From Owenia fusiformis (Eukaryota; Annelida; Polychaeta; Sabellida; Oweniidae): a stretch of 64,000 nt of DNA. The stretch covers positions 10,668,348 to 10,732,347 of the forward strand of contig CAIIXF020000006.1 in the NCBI GenBank assembly GCA_903813345.2. Direction: 5' to 3'. Positions within the stretch are counted from its first letter, which is position 1, and each line of letters starts with the position of its first letter. The notes under the pieces were generated by a model. The model had not been told where the DNA came from. It was given only the letters and a program-made list of their open reading frames with translations, and did no database searches. Shown one piece after another: positions 1-30,000 of this stretch. The position numbers were made by a program, and so were the translations under genes.

Positions 1-1179
1 ACACATTATCAGTACAGTAAATCCAGCATATGTAAACACCTCTCTAATATGTACACCTTGATAAGTGATCTATTAAATACTACATATTATTAGAATCAGG
101 TAGGAGGACTTCATTAACTCAACAACTTAATACTGAAGCTGATCAAACAGTCAGCCTAGTGTAAATACAACTTCAAAGGCTTTTTGAACTTTAATTAAAA
201 ACATAATGTGTTATTGCCATTATGCGACCACGTATATTTCTGATCATCTGATTTTATTGACAGACATTATGATAATTATTATCAGTTTGTAATAAATCAT
301 TATTGTTGCGTGTTTTGAATTGCAAGATAAAAAAACAACAACATAACAAGGCATGATGAATTCAAATTCATATCCATATTAGATATCATGGTTATTGACT
401 AGAGGATGAATATCACAAACATTGTGTAAACTGCAGCAGAACATTTTACCAGTTTAGAATAATGATGGTACCAAAATAAGATACATTTGCATTTGATCTA
501 CTGATCTATAAGACAAGATGTGATGTCACCAATATGATCACTTATAAATATAACAACAAACATGTAACAATTTGTTACTGATGCAATCCACCTAATACTG
601 ACGTCAAATAAAAGTCACAAAAATGAAGGCTTTAACAATATGCAACAACTCTTTGGTGTAGACTTCAATATCAAGTTCTTATTGTCTCGTTGGGATATTA
701 AAAAAAGAGAAAATAGTTCGGTCTATACCTAGATGTTCAATTTAGATTGAAACTGGGGCGTTATGGTACATGTTACTAGAATAAGACTTCTTCTTTTCAT
801 TGAAAAGTGTTATTTCCTTCCTGTTTAAGATAACAGTACAAAGTACACCATATGATCAGCTAAATTCACTATCATTTGTTATATACATGAACAGTGCCCT
901 TGAAAGTACATTGTACTTGTAGTAAGATTAACACATTTTGAGAAACCATTTTTCAACTTCCTCATAAATTTTAAGAAAACTGGAAGTTTTAAGTTATTGT
1001 ATTTAAATCAATTACATAAGTTATCAATCGTTGCTACTCTCATTTCCAAATGTCTTTCTCATCTGGATAAGTTAGGGAAATATATGAGGGTTATTTCATG
1101 GGAGGTTCTGGATACAGGGTATGAGGGTATATCCTGAGCAAAACACTGTGTGACACAAAAAAATGACACCACCCACTAA
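1..1179. other. Left-edge AT-rich stretch, nothing recognised
   Basis: No exon, repeat with placeable ends or RNA gene could be supported in this interval. Confidence 0.5.
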
Positions 1180-1830
1180 AGGTGTCACGGTTTCCCAATA
1201 TTTGACCGAATTTCGGTCCAGATGCTTAGTTCGGGACATGGGACAGAAAGGGTTATTATCGGTTCTGTATCGGTAAATAAAATCCTTCCCTAAAATGCCA
1301 AAAAATGTGTATAAATAGCGAGGAACACCTCCGATTTCGTTCTGAAAATTTAAAAATGTTCACTTACCTCGTACCTAGATTACACTTCTTTGCATTGAAA
1401 AGTGTTATTAACGGACCCGCGATTTCAGGTAGATGGTAATGCTTGTTCGTAAATTTCTTCATTGTCGTTCGCAAATCGAGTGCATTATCAGTATGCCAGA
1501 TGTAGAAAAGAAATTGAAAAATCGAGCCAGCATTTAAGTCGAAAAAGCAGGCAGTTCGGAAGTTTTTTGGGACTCTGATATCACAAGGTAAACGAATTGG
1601 TGATAGAACACCGTGCAGATTATGTGAACTGCCGATCACATTCGCGGCAGATGCGTTATATTCGATTTTAATTGACTTTATTATTTCTGAATATGATTTT
1701 GAAAAGTGAAACTGCCATCATCAGACATTGCATCATTTTTTAATGTTCTGTCCCGTCCCGAAAGTACTGTGTCCCGAGACCATTTGTACCGTTCCGTACC
1801 ATACCAAAATGTTTTTGGACCATGACACCT
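1180..1830 (+). mobile_element. Probable hAT-type transposon remnant with BED-finger-like coding piece
   Basis: Inverted ends AGGTGTCACGGT and ACCATGACACCT enclose 651 bp rich in TCGG/CCGT subterminal motifs. On the plus strand around 1535-1660 a frame reads KKQAVRKFFGTLISQGKRIG and then CRLCELPITFAADAL, resembling the first half of a BED zinc finger at the start of hAT transposases. No clear 8-bp TSD could be found, so exact ends are uncertain. Confidence 0.45.
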
Positions 1831-2246
1831 CTATCACACACACAATGTTTCATAACTTTTTTGTCTGAAGAAATTCTGACATTTTTCTGCACATGAAAAC
1901 TACACTTCATTTTACAACTCCAAAAGAAGTTTCAGATGACTAGCTCACCTAGATGCACATTTATGAGCTTTACAAAATGTGTCGTCTATTCTTTTGTTGG
2001 CACAACTGGATCTTACACAAAAAATGAAACCCACCTATGTAACATAATTTTGGAAATAAGTTATGATGGTTTTATAATCAACAACTACATAATTTTGCGT
2101 TTAATTTAATGGACTTCATTTCCTTATTTAGTAGTTATGTTACAAAAGCTAGGTGGCATTTTTTGTGTAGAATCCATGTGTGTCTGCAAAGGAATAAACG
2201 AGCAATTTAGAGCAGATGTTATAAAGCTCATAAAATTTGACCCACT

Positions 2247-2768
2247 CACACCTGAATAGCCTGACAACGGTATAACAACAACAGATACCGTTGACACAAA
2301 TGGCAGACAACCGTCACTTCAACTCTTTTATCACTTGGTCCTCATTTCATGGGACTTTACCGTCGCTAATTCTGTGCATGTATTAAGCTCTTGTGATGAT
2401 GTTTCATATGAAATCCAAATTTCGATCAAATCGGGTCGTAAATCGCCACAATATAGCGTCTTCTATATCGTCAATGACAATGGAATCTGAATTTGAAATA
2501 ATCTACAAAGACAACGGCATATGGAAATACAGTGTCTGTTGTCCTGTATCTCATTTTGATCGGTTAAATTAAAGACTTTTTCAATGGTAGATCATTATTA
2601 ACTGTATAATGAGTATTAAGACACTTTGATTGATTGTTGTTCCAAAGGAATTTAGTCTAGGTGCTCTATTAAACATACAGTTCATGAAAATTTAATTGAA
2701 GCGACAGTTATGTCAGCCATTTGTGACAACAGTATCTGACTTTACCGTTGTCAGGCCATTCCGGTGTG
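2247..2768 (-). mobile_element. CACACCGG-family MITE, copy 1 (5-bp TSD)
   Basis: 522 bp with inverted ends CACACCTGAATAGCCTGACA and the inverse of CACACCGGAATGGCCTGACA, followed inward by AACGGTA. It is flanked by a perfect CCACT duplication at 2242-2246 and 2769-2773. It is the inverted counterpart of the copy at 56654-57173. A CAC-starting end with a 5-bp TSD is reminiscent of Transib elements, but there is no coding sequence to test this. Confidence 0.88.
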
Positions 2769-3009
2769 CCACTAGAGCTACACATCTGAAATTTCTCGAG
2801 GTGTTTTTGTATTATATATACTTTTAATAGACAAACAAGATATGCAACGTAAGATGGGTGTCTTTGACTTCCTGCTTCATAAAATTAACACTGTCAAATG
2901 ACTCGAAAAGTTACTTCCGGTTTATCGAAATAAAGATGAGCTGAAAATGACCGTAAACGTTGTCCGTGAGTTAATAGAAATATATGTACCTCACTGTTAC
3001 TACACTCTT

Positions 3010-3205
3010 CAAACTAGTTACCGAAAGAGATTTGACAGAACCTTGAAGGTATGATTTTTCTCTTTCCCTATTTCATGAGTTGTTAGCAGAATCTCTACAA
3101 CATTTTTATCACTAATGTGTGTCAGTATCAAATGTTTAAGAAAATCTGCTTCAAATAATTCAGAATCATCGATATAATGCAATAATTGTGTCTTGTTCTT
3201 GACAT
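3010..3205. repeat. Partial copy of the CACTGGTGATCC-ended MITE family
   Basis: Contains GTTACCGAAA, CCTTGAAGGTATGATTTTTC and ACAACATTTTTATCAC in the same order as in the fuller copies at 40815-41303 and 53358-53892. Confidence 0.6.
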
Positions 3206-4041
3206 GCATGGCAAGTTGTTTCAGCTCATTTTGCTGCAGCTATTCTATTTCTGCATTATGGCGAGGTGCGACAAACAAAACCCGAGACTTTTATCCACGT
3301 TGTTATGATGAAGTTATCCCAAACAGTTTGCAAGTTTATATGATTGTACATGTATATGAATAATTAGCTAATAATTAGACTGTATTTATATATTCAGTTC
3401 ATATAGCACTCGCATGAGAGAACAGATGCCCTTTGACATAAGTCAGTCAAGGATTAGACAAAGATAGGAATGTAATGTAATATGTCAACTAAATGTCAAT
3501 GTCAACTAAATGAGGATCAAGGACTGGGACATGTCAACACTCGGCAAAAGATTATTCAACTGTCTCAACATTTGGTTGTGTTTTCTACACGTTGCTAAGG
3601 TTTTCAAATTGCTATTAGTACCTAAGAACTTCACAAGATTAATCAAAACAAATAAGGTAAAAAGCAATAACATGATGACTGATATGTCAGACAAGCTTTA
3701 ACATTATTATGTCATAAGTGTAAAGTGATTCGTAGTCAGGGTAGTTGTTTCACTACTTAGTGACTTTTTCAGGTAGCTATTTGAGAGAAGCAGGTAGTGA
3801 TGATTTGATTAGAGTGATCTTTATTCTTATGACTTACTGGCGCAATAATAAGATATTACACAATATACTAACCCGATCTAAAAGATGTCGTAATTACAGT
3901 AAAATAATCTGCCGCCATTTTTTCCACTTCAGATTTTGAATCGCCAGATTTGGTCTTATTCATTGACAAAAAATTTCAAAACCCACAAGAAGTGATAGGT
4001 GGAAGCCAGTTTTTTCTGATCAAGATGACGAACATGGAGTA

Positions 4042-4285
4042 CTGTTTGGAACCTTAAATAAATGACAGGTGGATTTTCTATCACCATTTCCTAACCATGG
4101 TCATCTGAAAGACCATAGTTTCCAATTTTGTCTAGATACATACATGTATCCCCTAAAATTTGTATATTTTACATTTTTTATCATCCCACCCACCGATGTA
4201 TGGCCTCTTGGAAATTCTTTTATTTTTAACATGGAAAATCTTCACTTCAGCAAATCCACCTGTCATTTATTTATGTTCCAAACTG
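4042..4285. repeat. Short inverted repeat
   Basis: GTTTGGAACCTTAAATAAAT followed by GACAGGTGGA at 4042-4073 pairs with TCCACCTGTC and ATTTATTTATGTTCCAAAC at 4254-4283. A small foldback or MITE; the enclosed ORF is repeat-derived. Confidence 0.7.
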
Positions 4286-4609
4286 TATCTGTATCTATAA
4301 TGGAGAACTTCCCATTATCCATTCTTGAAAGACATGCTTACATATTCATCACAATCCGCCAGATCATGGGCTTTCTACAGTGGGGATCATAAAGAATTGC
4401 AAAAGATATGAAAATTACATGCTGTCGCACATGTAATAAATTCTTACCTCAGTGTATTCAGTGCTCTATTTTCTCCGTCTTAGTAAGTCCAAATATAGTG
4501 GAATTTGTGTCCCTAATGACAAATAAGAACTTCAAAAGTTGAATTGGATATTCACATGTTATGACGACTCTTCAAATGTTGAGGTGATTTTGTCGCCCGA
4601 TTGGGCCGG

Positions 4610-4736
4610 AACGGAGGATTGGCTCCCAGAATGCAACATGACACGTGCCAGCTTTCAAAATGCTGTTCCGCCATTTTGAAACCTGTCATGAGTAAATACG
4701 GTTAACTGATGTTGCATTCTGGGAGTCAACCGTCCT
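4610..4736. repeat. Short foldback palindrome
   Basis: ACGGAGGATTGGCTCCCAGA and ATGCAACAT pair with ATGTTGCAT and TCTGGGAGTCAACCGTCC about 90 bp downstream. Confidence 0.7.
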
Positions 4737-6101
4737 TGGATAACAAACATGGCGATTCATGAAAACATTCATTCAATTTGGTAGGGATTTATCCATTATT
4801 TGCAGGTATGAAGCTTTGGATTCATTTATTGTGCTACTTTAGTGAACGGGAATTATTTTTCTACCGCTTGGGAGAGTTTGAGACACGAAACTTGGAAATA
4901 AGCTCATTGTGACAACTTGTGAACGTTGATTTTATTTTTGTCCCCCACTGTAGAGAAGCATGGCCTAGTCTATCTGGTAATTTTCACTTCTTACCGCATT
5001 TGTAAATTGATCAGTCTGATCTGACAGACCAGCATTTATGAGTAGAGAGACTCTCATTTCTTCTGTCTGCACAAAGGTATTCAAAATAATAACATTATGT
5101 CAAGATCTAGGCATCAAATCCAATTTGAATTTTTTGTATTTTTTGCACTGATTCACCTTCACAATTTTGTGTTACAAATATGTGGGAAAATGAATAGGCG
5201 TTCTGCTATGATTTAAGCTGCTTATATTCAGATCTTAGACTTGATAAACAGCTCGATCTTGACTAAAATGGGGAAGTTATATGGGACAAAATGACACAAA
5301 TAAAACAATGCAAAAAATGTCAAAAATTTTACCTCCAACAACCACCAACTTGTATTCCGTCATTTTGGCTGTTTCCAGAAGACGTAAGATTAAATGAAGT
5401 CCCTTTTGTGATGCTACATATAAACTAGATAGCCTATGCCCCTTTTATAATAGAGATCCGAGGTGCAAAATCCAGATATGCAGCTATTTTCTTGCAGAAT
5501 TTGGGTGGCCCTGTTTCACAGATCTACGCCCATGATGATACACACCAAGAAATGTGACTCGAATGTATTTTTTGCGTTCGATTACCGTAGATAAACTACT
5601 CTATCCGTATTATATTGCACATCAACTAATTATATAACGCTGTAATAAAATCGAAGAAATTCATTAATGTTTGGTTTTTCACTGTTCTATTTTAATTGAT
5701 GTGTTTTATGTTTAAATATTTCACTTGGTAAATTAGATTACAAAAGTTACTTTCAAGGCACAAGTCAATTAGTGCATCAACCAATCAAATTGAACAAGTA
5801 AATGTCAAACTCTTCGGAAAAGAAATTCATGATTGTGTGATTGGACAGAACAATTCATGACATCAACAAACGCAGATAAGATAAGAAGTTGCTTGTGATT
5901 ACATTTTCTCATATTTTTACTTCAAATACTATAGTACTGTGAGATTATGTATCTGCTTCAAATGGACCTTTCGCAGATTATTGTCTCATTGATATCATGG
6001 GATTTCAAGAAAAGAAAAGAGAGCCAATGCTAATATACATAATTATGTAAGGTTTTGGATACAGGGTTTATCCCAAGGAAAATACTGACCTTACATAACA
6101 G

Positions 6102-6422
6102 GTGTATTCCATACCTACGAAAGTTCTAGGTATATTCTCAAATATCAATATTGTCTTATAAAGTTCCAAAATTCAAAAATATGCATTTTCTTAGTCTTAG
6201 CAGATCAATGAATTGATAAAATAAACAACATTCTTTAGTTTGAAATATCATCGTTATTTTTTGTATGGATTTAGGAAAAAACGAATGTAAATTGAGACTG
6301 CTATTTAGGAGCGGGACCGGGATGGATACATCCCACCCCACTCCTCAGTGCTAGAGCCCTAGATACAGTATTTATTCCCACTCGTTACTTACCTTGAACC
6401 TTAGTAGGTATGGAATACATGG
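6102..6422. repeat. Inverted-repeat element of about 320 bp
   Basis: TGTATTCCATACCTACGAAA near 6102 pairs with the inverse near 6402-6422 (CTTAGTAGGTATGGAATACA). No TSD was resolved. Confidence 0.6.
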
Positions 6423-7416
6423 GTGTAGCCAGGGGTATATGATGTGATTGGTGCTATTTTGACCCCACCCCTGCCACCCTAAGAAAAAAAGGAAAGTTCT
6501 AAATCTATTGAAAAAACATTAAAGTTGCAGTATACCATACTGTAAGTTTCTCTCTCTCTTATGGGTATATGATAACAGATATTCTGAAATAATCAACAGA
6601 ACAACCAACCTTCAAACTATTAAACACAATTGATTCTGCGGCTATCAATGGGAATCCCCATCGAGTCACACAAGCACCAACACATGCCAATCAGGTCCAT
6701 GATAAACAAATTCAACAACCAATCAGATAACATTGTATATTCCAACTTCATACTGAATTAATTTCCGCAAAAATAATTAGATCAGTCAGCACAATTGCGA
6801 AATTAACACTTAAAGCGGGGGATTTGGGACTTCTTCTTTGGCAACTAGAGAGGGCCCTAGAGGCTCTAGATGCAAAAAGGTCCAGGGGTCTTGAGTGTGC
6901 TATCCTATGTAGCTCTATGTAGAGTCTCTTTAACAAATTGTAGTTTGAAATGGTTCAAATGCACCAACAATGTAAATCTTTTAAAGATTTATGGGGGTGT
7001 ATCCTCCTTTTTGGGCTATACAAATTCCAAAAATTCACACCCCTTTGACATGATTTGCTTGCTTGGCCCCTATAATGAGAAATATGTTATGTATTTAAGT
7101 GGAGGCCTTCTGAAGTTGTTAATCAGAAGTTGCTTTGATAATGAGCTTTCTTTATGATCTACATCCTCAAAAAAACCAATGAAAATGAAAAGAAACACTA
7201 TCGAATATACGTAAATTAATGCTTTCGTTTTCCGTCCCGATACAAAAGTTTGCCATCAGAAGTTTGAAACAAAGTTCAAAAGTTCAAGGATGAACTATAA
7301 AGTTGAACCTTGTTACTCATTGCATATGTTTTAGGCTCTAGATTCAATAAGGATTTGGTTCATTTTCCTAGCAGATTTGATTGCCCTTGTACTCTTGCAA
7401 TAACCACATTTTCAAC

Positions 7417-24341
<16,925 letters not shown>

Positions 24342-24615
24342 CCAATGATCTCCATGTATGGTCAAGAGGAAGTTATGAATGAGATTATTCAAAAAGATTA
24401 ATCGTTATTTAACTGCAGTTTCTGTGATGATGGGTTGACAAGTGAGAAAGGTGTAACAATTATCAGAATGGTACACTCCTTTTTATAGAAATCATAAGTG
24501 TTATCCAAAGATTTAAACAACATGTTTAAAAAAGTAAATTGAAATGGTGAACAAATATAAAAGGTTAAAGATTTTCTGTAACATTTCCAAATACTTCATT
24601 TTTATTTACTTCCAG

Positions 24616-24648
24616 GTTCTTGGGCTACAAAGCTATCTTGGATTCTAA
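24616..24648 (+). CDS. Possible alternative last exon of ALDH3
   Basis: If the GT at 24303 (AAG|GTATCC) is used as a donor and tacttccag at 24607-24615 as acceptor, the tail after residue 489 becomes VLGLQSYLGF and then a stop at 24646, instead of VSRTMMLTFLEN. Both versions keep the membrane helix. Mammalian ALDH3A2 also has alternative C-terminal ends. Donor strength is modest, so this is a candidate only. Confidence 0.35.
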   Translation, partial: VLGLQSYLGF

Positions 24649-27092
24649 ATATCAGTTCACATTCTACAGAACTATGACAATATGATTATTTAAGTGGAGT
24701 ATGGTGAAGATACAGAGTACTATATATAGTATAATAGAAGTAGTATAATAATGGCCAGCAGAAGGTCTACCAAAGAGATGAATAAATCTAGTTTATAGAA
24801 TAGTGCCATAATTTAATATAGTACTATTTACAGAAAATAAAAGCAATTAAATCATGATAAAATGCTCAAAGTGAAATGTGTACTATGAAAACACATTTAA
24901 AAGTCACCAAAAAGCAGAGTAAATAATGATATATTAATATCAGTAAAAACAGTGACTCTTATTCAGATCTCTATGTGTCAACATTTATGGATTATGACAA
25001 CATGTGTGTATTACTTTATATCTAAAGTAAGAGTCATTTTGGTGCAAAATTATGTGATTCATTTTCTTTGAATTCAAAAGATTAAAAATGATAACAATAT
25101 TGATTGGGATGGTATTTTTATGGTCAATGGGTGCCAAAATGTCAAGATTTTGTGTCTTGGGAAGATTTGAATTTTTCAATGATAATTACATGACATGGCA
25201 TACGGATTCTGCTTGTTGGATTGCAATAGATGTTCTCAGTTTGTTTATGTGAAATGTAAAAGAATGGGTATCGATATGGCGAACTTTTTGAACACACGTT
25301 TCTCTTAAACCAGTCATCAAAAATTTCTGAAAATCTTAGAAATTGCCATCTTTTCAATGGTAACAATATAATTTGAAATAGATAAACATACTTTCATATA
25401 TATTGTTTTAAAAAACACATCAAACACTTGTTTTGTTCTTGGTATCATGTTTCCAGAGTGAAATGAAACATCTTTCCGAACCTCATTGGAACAAAACGAC
25501 ATAAACACAACATGTTTAGGTCTCTCAATATTATAATTGTACAAAGGAAATTTTGGTTGATTTTAAAAAAGTATCTTGTTAATGAAATAAAAGGTTTTTC
25601 TTGATTTTTATCTACTTTGGGGGAATTTTGTTTTAATTTTTTGAATACTTTTTTAAAATCAACCAAAAATTCCTTTGTATAACTTTAATATTGAGAGGTC
25701 TAAAAACATGTTGTTTATGCTATTTTGTTCCAACAAGGTTCGGAAAGACATTTTATTTCATTCTCAAGAATTGGTAGAAAGGAGCAAAAACAACTGCACT
25801 AAAAAAACAAAAAATGTTAACAAAAACAGTTATATAAAATATTTCTAAATAATTTTCGCATTGAATTGTTGTCAATCAGTCAACATTACATAAAATACCA
25901 TGTTTTTTACAGAATGTTTTCAATGATTGGTTTAAGAGAAAAACATTGTTGAATTCAGTTCTCCATATCGATACCTATCCTTTGTGTTAGTCAATAATAT
26001 TTTCATTATTTTAGTTTTTATGGATAATATGAAATGAGATAATTATTTTTTATTGTTTATATGTTAGGACAAATGAATGGCTGGACCAATGTTAAGAATA
26101 TTAAATGCAGCAATAAATGTTCCACGTTTTAAATTATCGATTGTTAGTGTAATTATCAAATACTTGTGATGTATGTATGCAGAGTCATTGCTTATATAGT
26201 AACTTTACTAGAATCCAAACATTTTGATAAGTTTATGTTGTACAGTGAGATCAAAATACCACAACACAGTCCATGCATTCTAGGGATACCAACACCCACG
26301 ATGCCATTTATTTTTCCATTTATATGGAAAATGGTCAATTTAAACCCATTTCTTGGACGAGTTCCTCAATATTCTTATACTTATGCAGTAAGCGCAGATC
26401 TCAAGTTTTGATTAACACATAAAATGACATTCCATAATTCGTAATGATGAAGACTCGACATTCAACAGGAAACAAACATTTTGTCACCGATGTAGCAAAT
26501 TAAGTATATTTTACTACTTAATAAATGGTTAATGACAGTCGCATTAAGTTATACAAGTATGAGAATAGCATGACGTTCTGATATTTCAATGTAACTCGTT
26601 CGAAAAATGATTGCAGTGATTGAAAAACTACAAGTGCACTTGTAAGAAGGTTTCAAACACTGGACTCAACAAAATTACCTCCCCTTCTCACGAGGGGATC
26701 TCACGCAAACCTATTTGAATGGTGCATTCACAAAAGGCTGTGAACAAAAAAAGGAGAAGAGTCATTTCAAAAATTAAGGTACATGTATGTCAACATGATT
26801 TGAATTTCAATGTTTATTAAAAGGCCATGCAAGATCACGTGACAGTGCTAGAGAATTCGAGTCTGTCGAAATTTGATACTTCTTAATTACTTTTGGCATG
26901 ATCACTCACTTAGAACATGCGTTTTGATATAAAAAGCTTGATTTATTCTATTGGAATATACACTGTTAAACATCGGTGCAGGGTGACATCGCATTTCAAA
27001 ATTCTGTAAAACACCTAAACTATATCAGGCGTATGTACAAAATAAGATTATTTTAATTCAAACTCTAACAACACAGAGGGTAAATTGTTAAG
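24649..27092. other. Intergenic region between ALDH3 and the aldo-keto reductase
   Basis: Holds poly(A) signals of ALDH3 (24774-24779 and 24837-24842 area), the inverted-repeat element at 25267-25975, and otherwise no recognisable exon. The promoter of the aldo-keto reductase must lie in its right part or further upstream, but no TATA box or CpG-rich block stands out. Confidence 0.55.
25267..25975. mobile_element. Inverted-repeat element with GGTATCGATATGG ends
   Basis: About 709 bp. GGTATCGATATGGCGAAC at the left pairs with the inverse of GTTCTCCATATCGATACC at the right. The arms extend inward with divergence (TTCTCTTAAACCA; CATCTTTCCGAACCT; CAATATTATAATTGTACAAAG) and nearly meet, so the unit is almost a full palindrome. 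A related end occurs at 7977-8190. Confidence 0.8.
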
Positions 27093-30000
27093 ATGGTGTT
27101 GAATATCAAGAGTTCGGTGATACTAAATGATGGGAACCAGCTACCACTGTTAGGCCTTGGAACATTTCAGGTGAGATAAAACGATGTGTTTTTCGCATGG
27201 GCGTTTATTTAGAAGCAATCTGAAATAACAGCCAAATGTCTTTAAAGAAATTATCCGCCCAAGAAATTGCAATAGACAACTCCAATAATAGGGGAGGAAA
27301 AGTTAGTATTTTCACTTTTTGAGCAAAAATGTCTAGACAAAGATTTTGTTCAGCTGTGTCATAATCAAATAAAATGATATATCTATAATCAAGTTAAGAA
27401 AAAATTGTAAGAACTCTTCATGAATTTTGCTCTTATCATGTCATGAAAGTCAAACAAACATCATTTCAGGATAATCATTCAATTTTTTTAGGTTACCTGG
27501 CAATATATTTTAAAAAGAGAATGTCCTGTTTTCAATTGGATATTTTTGCATCTTACATCTTTAATGACCTAATATTTGATCGAGTATCTCAATCATTTTC
27601 ATAAAATCAAATTAGTATAGTAAACATTGGCGTGCTTTTTGGAAAGATTATTTCCAACATTCTACATTCTTTATCCGATGAGGCTTTATCCCAAGAATCC
27701 ATTATACCTAAACCAATTACCAATTATTAAAATTGTCGTATATACTCACAGAAAGAGAAATAAAATTATGAGAATGATAAGGTGATGTATTTAAAACAGG
27801 TTGATGACATGCCTTTGTAGCCATATCACGGGTATGAACCAAAGCCCCGCAATTAATAAAAATCGCGGGCAAGTTCCAGCTGGAAACGCGAGGATTATCG
27901 TGATTCTTTAGCTTTGTATCACCTGGGGAAATAGATCAAGAGGGTAAAAAACATACTACTGTTCCCGACCCCTCATACACGTTTTGCAATTCATCCGATC
28001 TAATACTCATCACATTTCTTAGGTGACCTTTCTTATTACGAAAATGGCGCGGAATATCAGACTGCAGATTGTCTAATACAACATAATAGGTTATGGGCTA
28101 GCCCTTAAATTGCGGTATGGAGGTAGAATTTTGGAGACCATGTTAGTTACATCCTAATTTGTAATTCTCACCACAATTTGGCAATAATTAAGCAAAATTT
28201 TACAGCGTTTAGGAAAAAATCAATATTTATACCCCCCGCATGACAAAAGTAGGGGGTACATAGAAAATAATTAATAACTTTACAAAAACATTATGAATAA
28301 CCACAATTTTTTCAGAATATATACACATATATGTCATTGCTAACTGGTAAAAAATTGGTGGCTATAGGTATGATGGTTGCTATGGAAACAGAATTTGATT
28401 GTCAAAATTTGCTAATTTGTGTCTATTTTGGGCGGGCTAGTTAACGAAAAAATCCTATGCTAGCCAGTTATGCTGCAAAAATAGCATTGTTTTAAGGTTT
28501 AGAAAATTGCATATATATGTCCTGCATGCATTAAAATTGGAATGATGATTATGTCTCAATTAGAAATATTTTTTTTTACATTTTCTATGACCCACCGCCT
28601 CTAAATAATCAAAAGTGGGCGTGGCATTTAACTGAATGATCAAGCCTACTTAACAGTAGATAACTTCAATTGTATAGCCAGTATTATCACAATTTCAACA
28701 GAAGGTATGATTCTTGTATCAGTTAACATTTTCTATGACTTTTCTATCCCTCCTCAATATTTGTAACCCCTCCCCCTCCTCCACCACCCCTCCCGCAGGA
28801 CAAAAGTAGGGGATACATTGAAAATGATTAATAACTTTACAACAGTGCAGCAAATAACCACCAATTTATCAGACAGAATAAATGTATATGTCATCAGTAA
28901 TTTGAAATAATTCTTGGTGATGATGGTTCTATAGAAACAGGATTTGATTGTTGTGAATTTGTGTAGATTGGGTGGGAGGGGGCTAGTTTATGAAGAATCA
29001 TATCCTAGTAAATTATGCTGCAAAATACCATTGTTTTAAGGTTTAGGAACTGTGTCCTTTATATATTAAAACTGAAATAATGATAGGATGTCATTCACAA
29101 ATAAATTTTTTGATGAGATTATAATAATAGGTGACATTAACAAACTTTGATTTAGCGGCAGAAAAGAAGGTCTATAATATTGCCCGATCCTTTAATGTTT
29201 CACTGCAATGCTTTCATTAGATTGGGGACATTCCATACCCTTTTGTGCTGTGGGAAAATATATGAGATTAAGGGTTCCAGGACATTCTTATAGAATCTTA
29301 GATATTTGCAGTTCAATTGATGGTAGTGGAAAACACTTCAACAAGGCCTTCAGAGTTCATAAAGTCATGAAAGAAGAATTGGAATCCTTGTTGATTTCAA
29401 AATTCCATGAATCTGGAGAGTATTCAGCTTACTTATCGTATGATCTGTAAAATGAAGCCCTCTGATTGGTCAATTACCTTCTGAGTAAAATGTATTGGCC
29501 TAAGACCACACGATAAAAACGTTATAGAATGATTTGAGGTGCAATACAGGATATATTCTGCTCTCAATATTATGTATTGGCACTCGACTTTGTCTCTTTC
29601 CAACACAGAATTTCTCGAGCAGAATATATACTGTATTGCATTTCAAATCATTCAATAACTTATATTACTGCTACTTCAACTAAAGCCTTAGTTGATATTG
29701 AAAACAATGAGTTATCACAAAGTACCAAACATTTAAGAATGACATGAAGAATGGAAAGTTTGGAAAGACTGTCCAATACTGAGTTACATATCAGAACATG
29801 ATTGATATATCACTGTACTTTGAAACACCAGAGAATGGAACATCAGCCAGTTGACGAAATGTGTTTGGAAATTTGGCTACTTGGTAAAAGGACATGTTGC
29901 CACAAACACTTTCACTGTTTTGTAAGTTGTGACACACCCTTCTCCCTGGATAACTGCAATTTGCTTTTTGCTAAGCACCATAGAATCTGTCCTCATGGAC

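Larger units (their letters stand above)
3210..6100. other. Gene-free stretch upstream of ALDH3
   Basis: Apart from the two foldbacks at 4042-4285 and 4610-4736 I see no exon pair, conserved protein phrase or RNA gene here. The sequence is AT-rich and the short ORFs have no protein-like character. Confidence 0.5.

Noticed and set aside
4069-4392. 107-codon plus-strand ORF
   Set aside because: Overlaps a short inverted repeat and reads as hydrophobic, low-information sequence.
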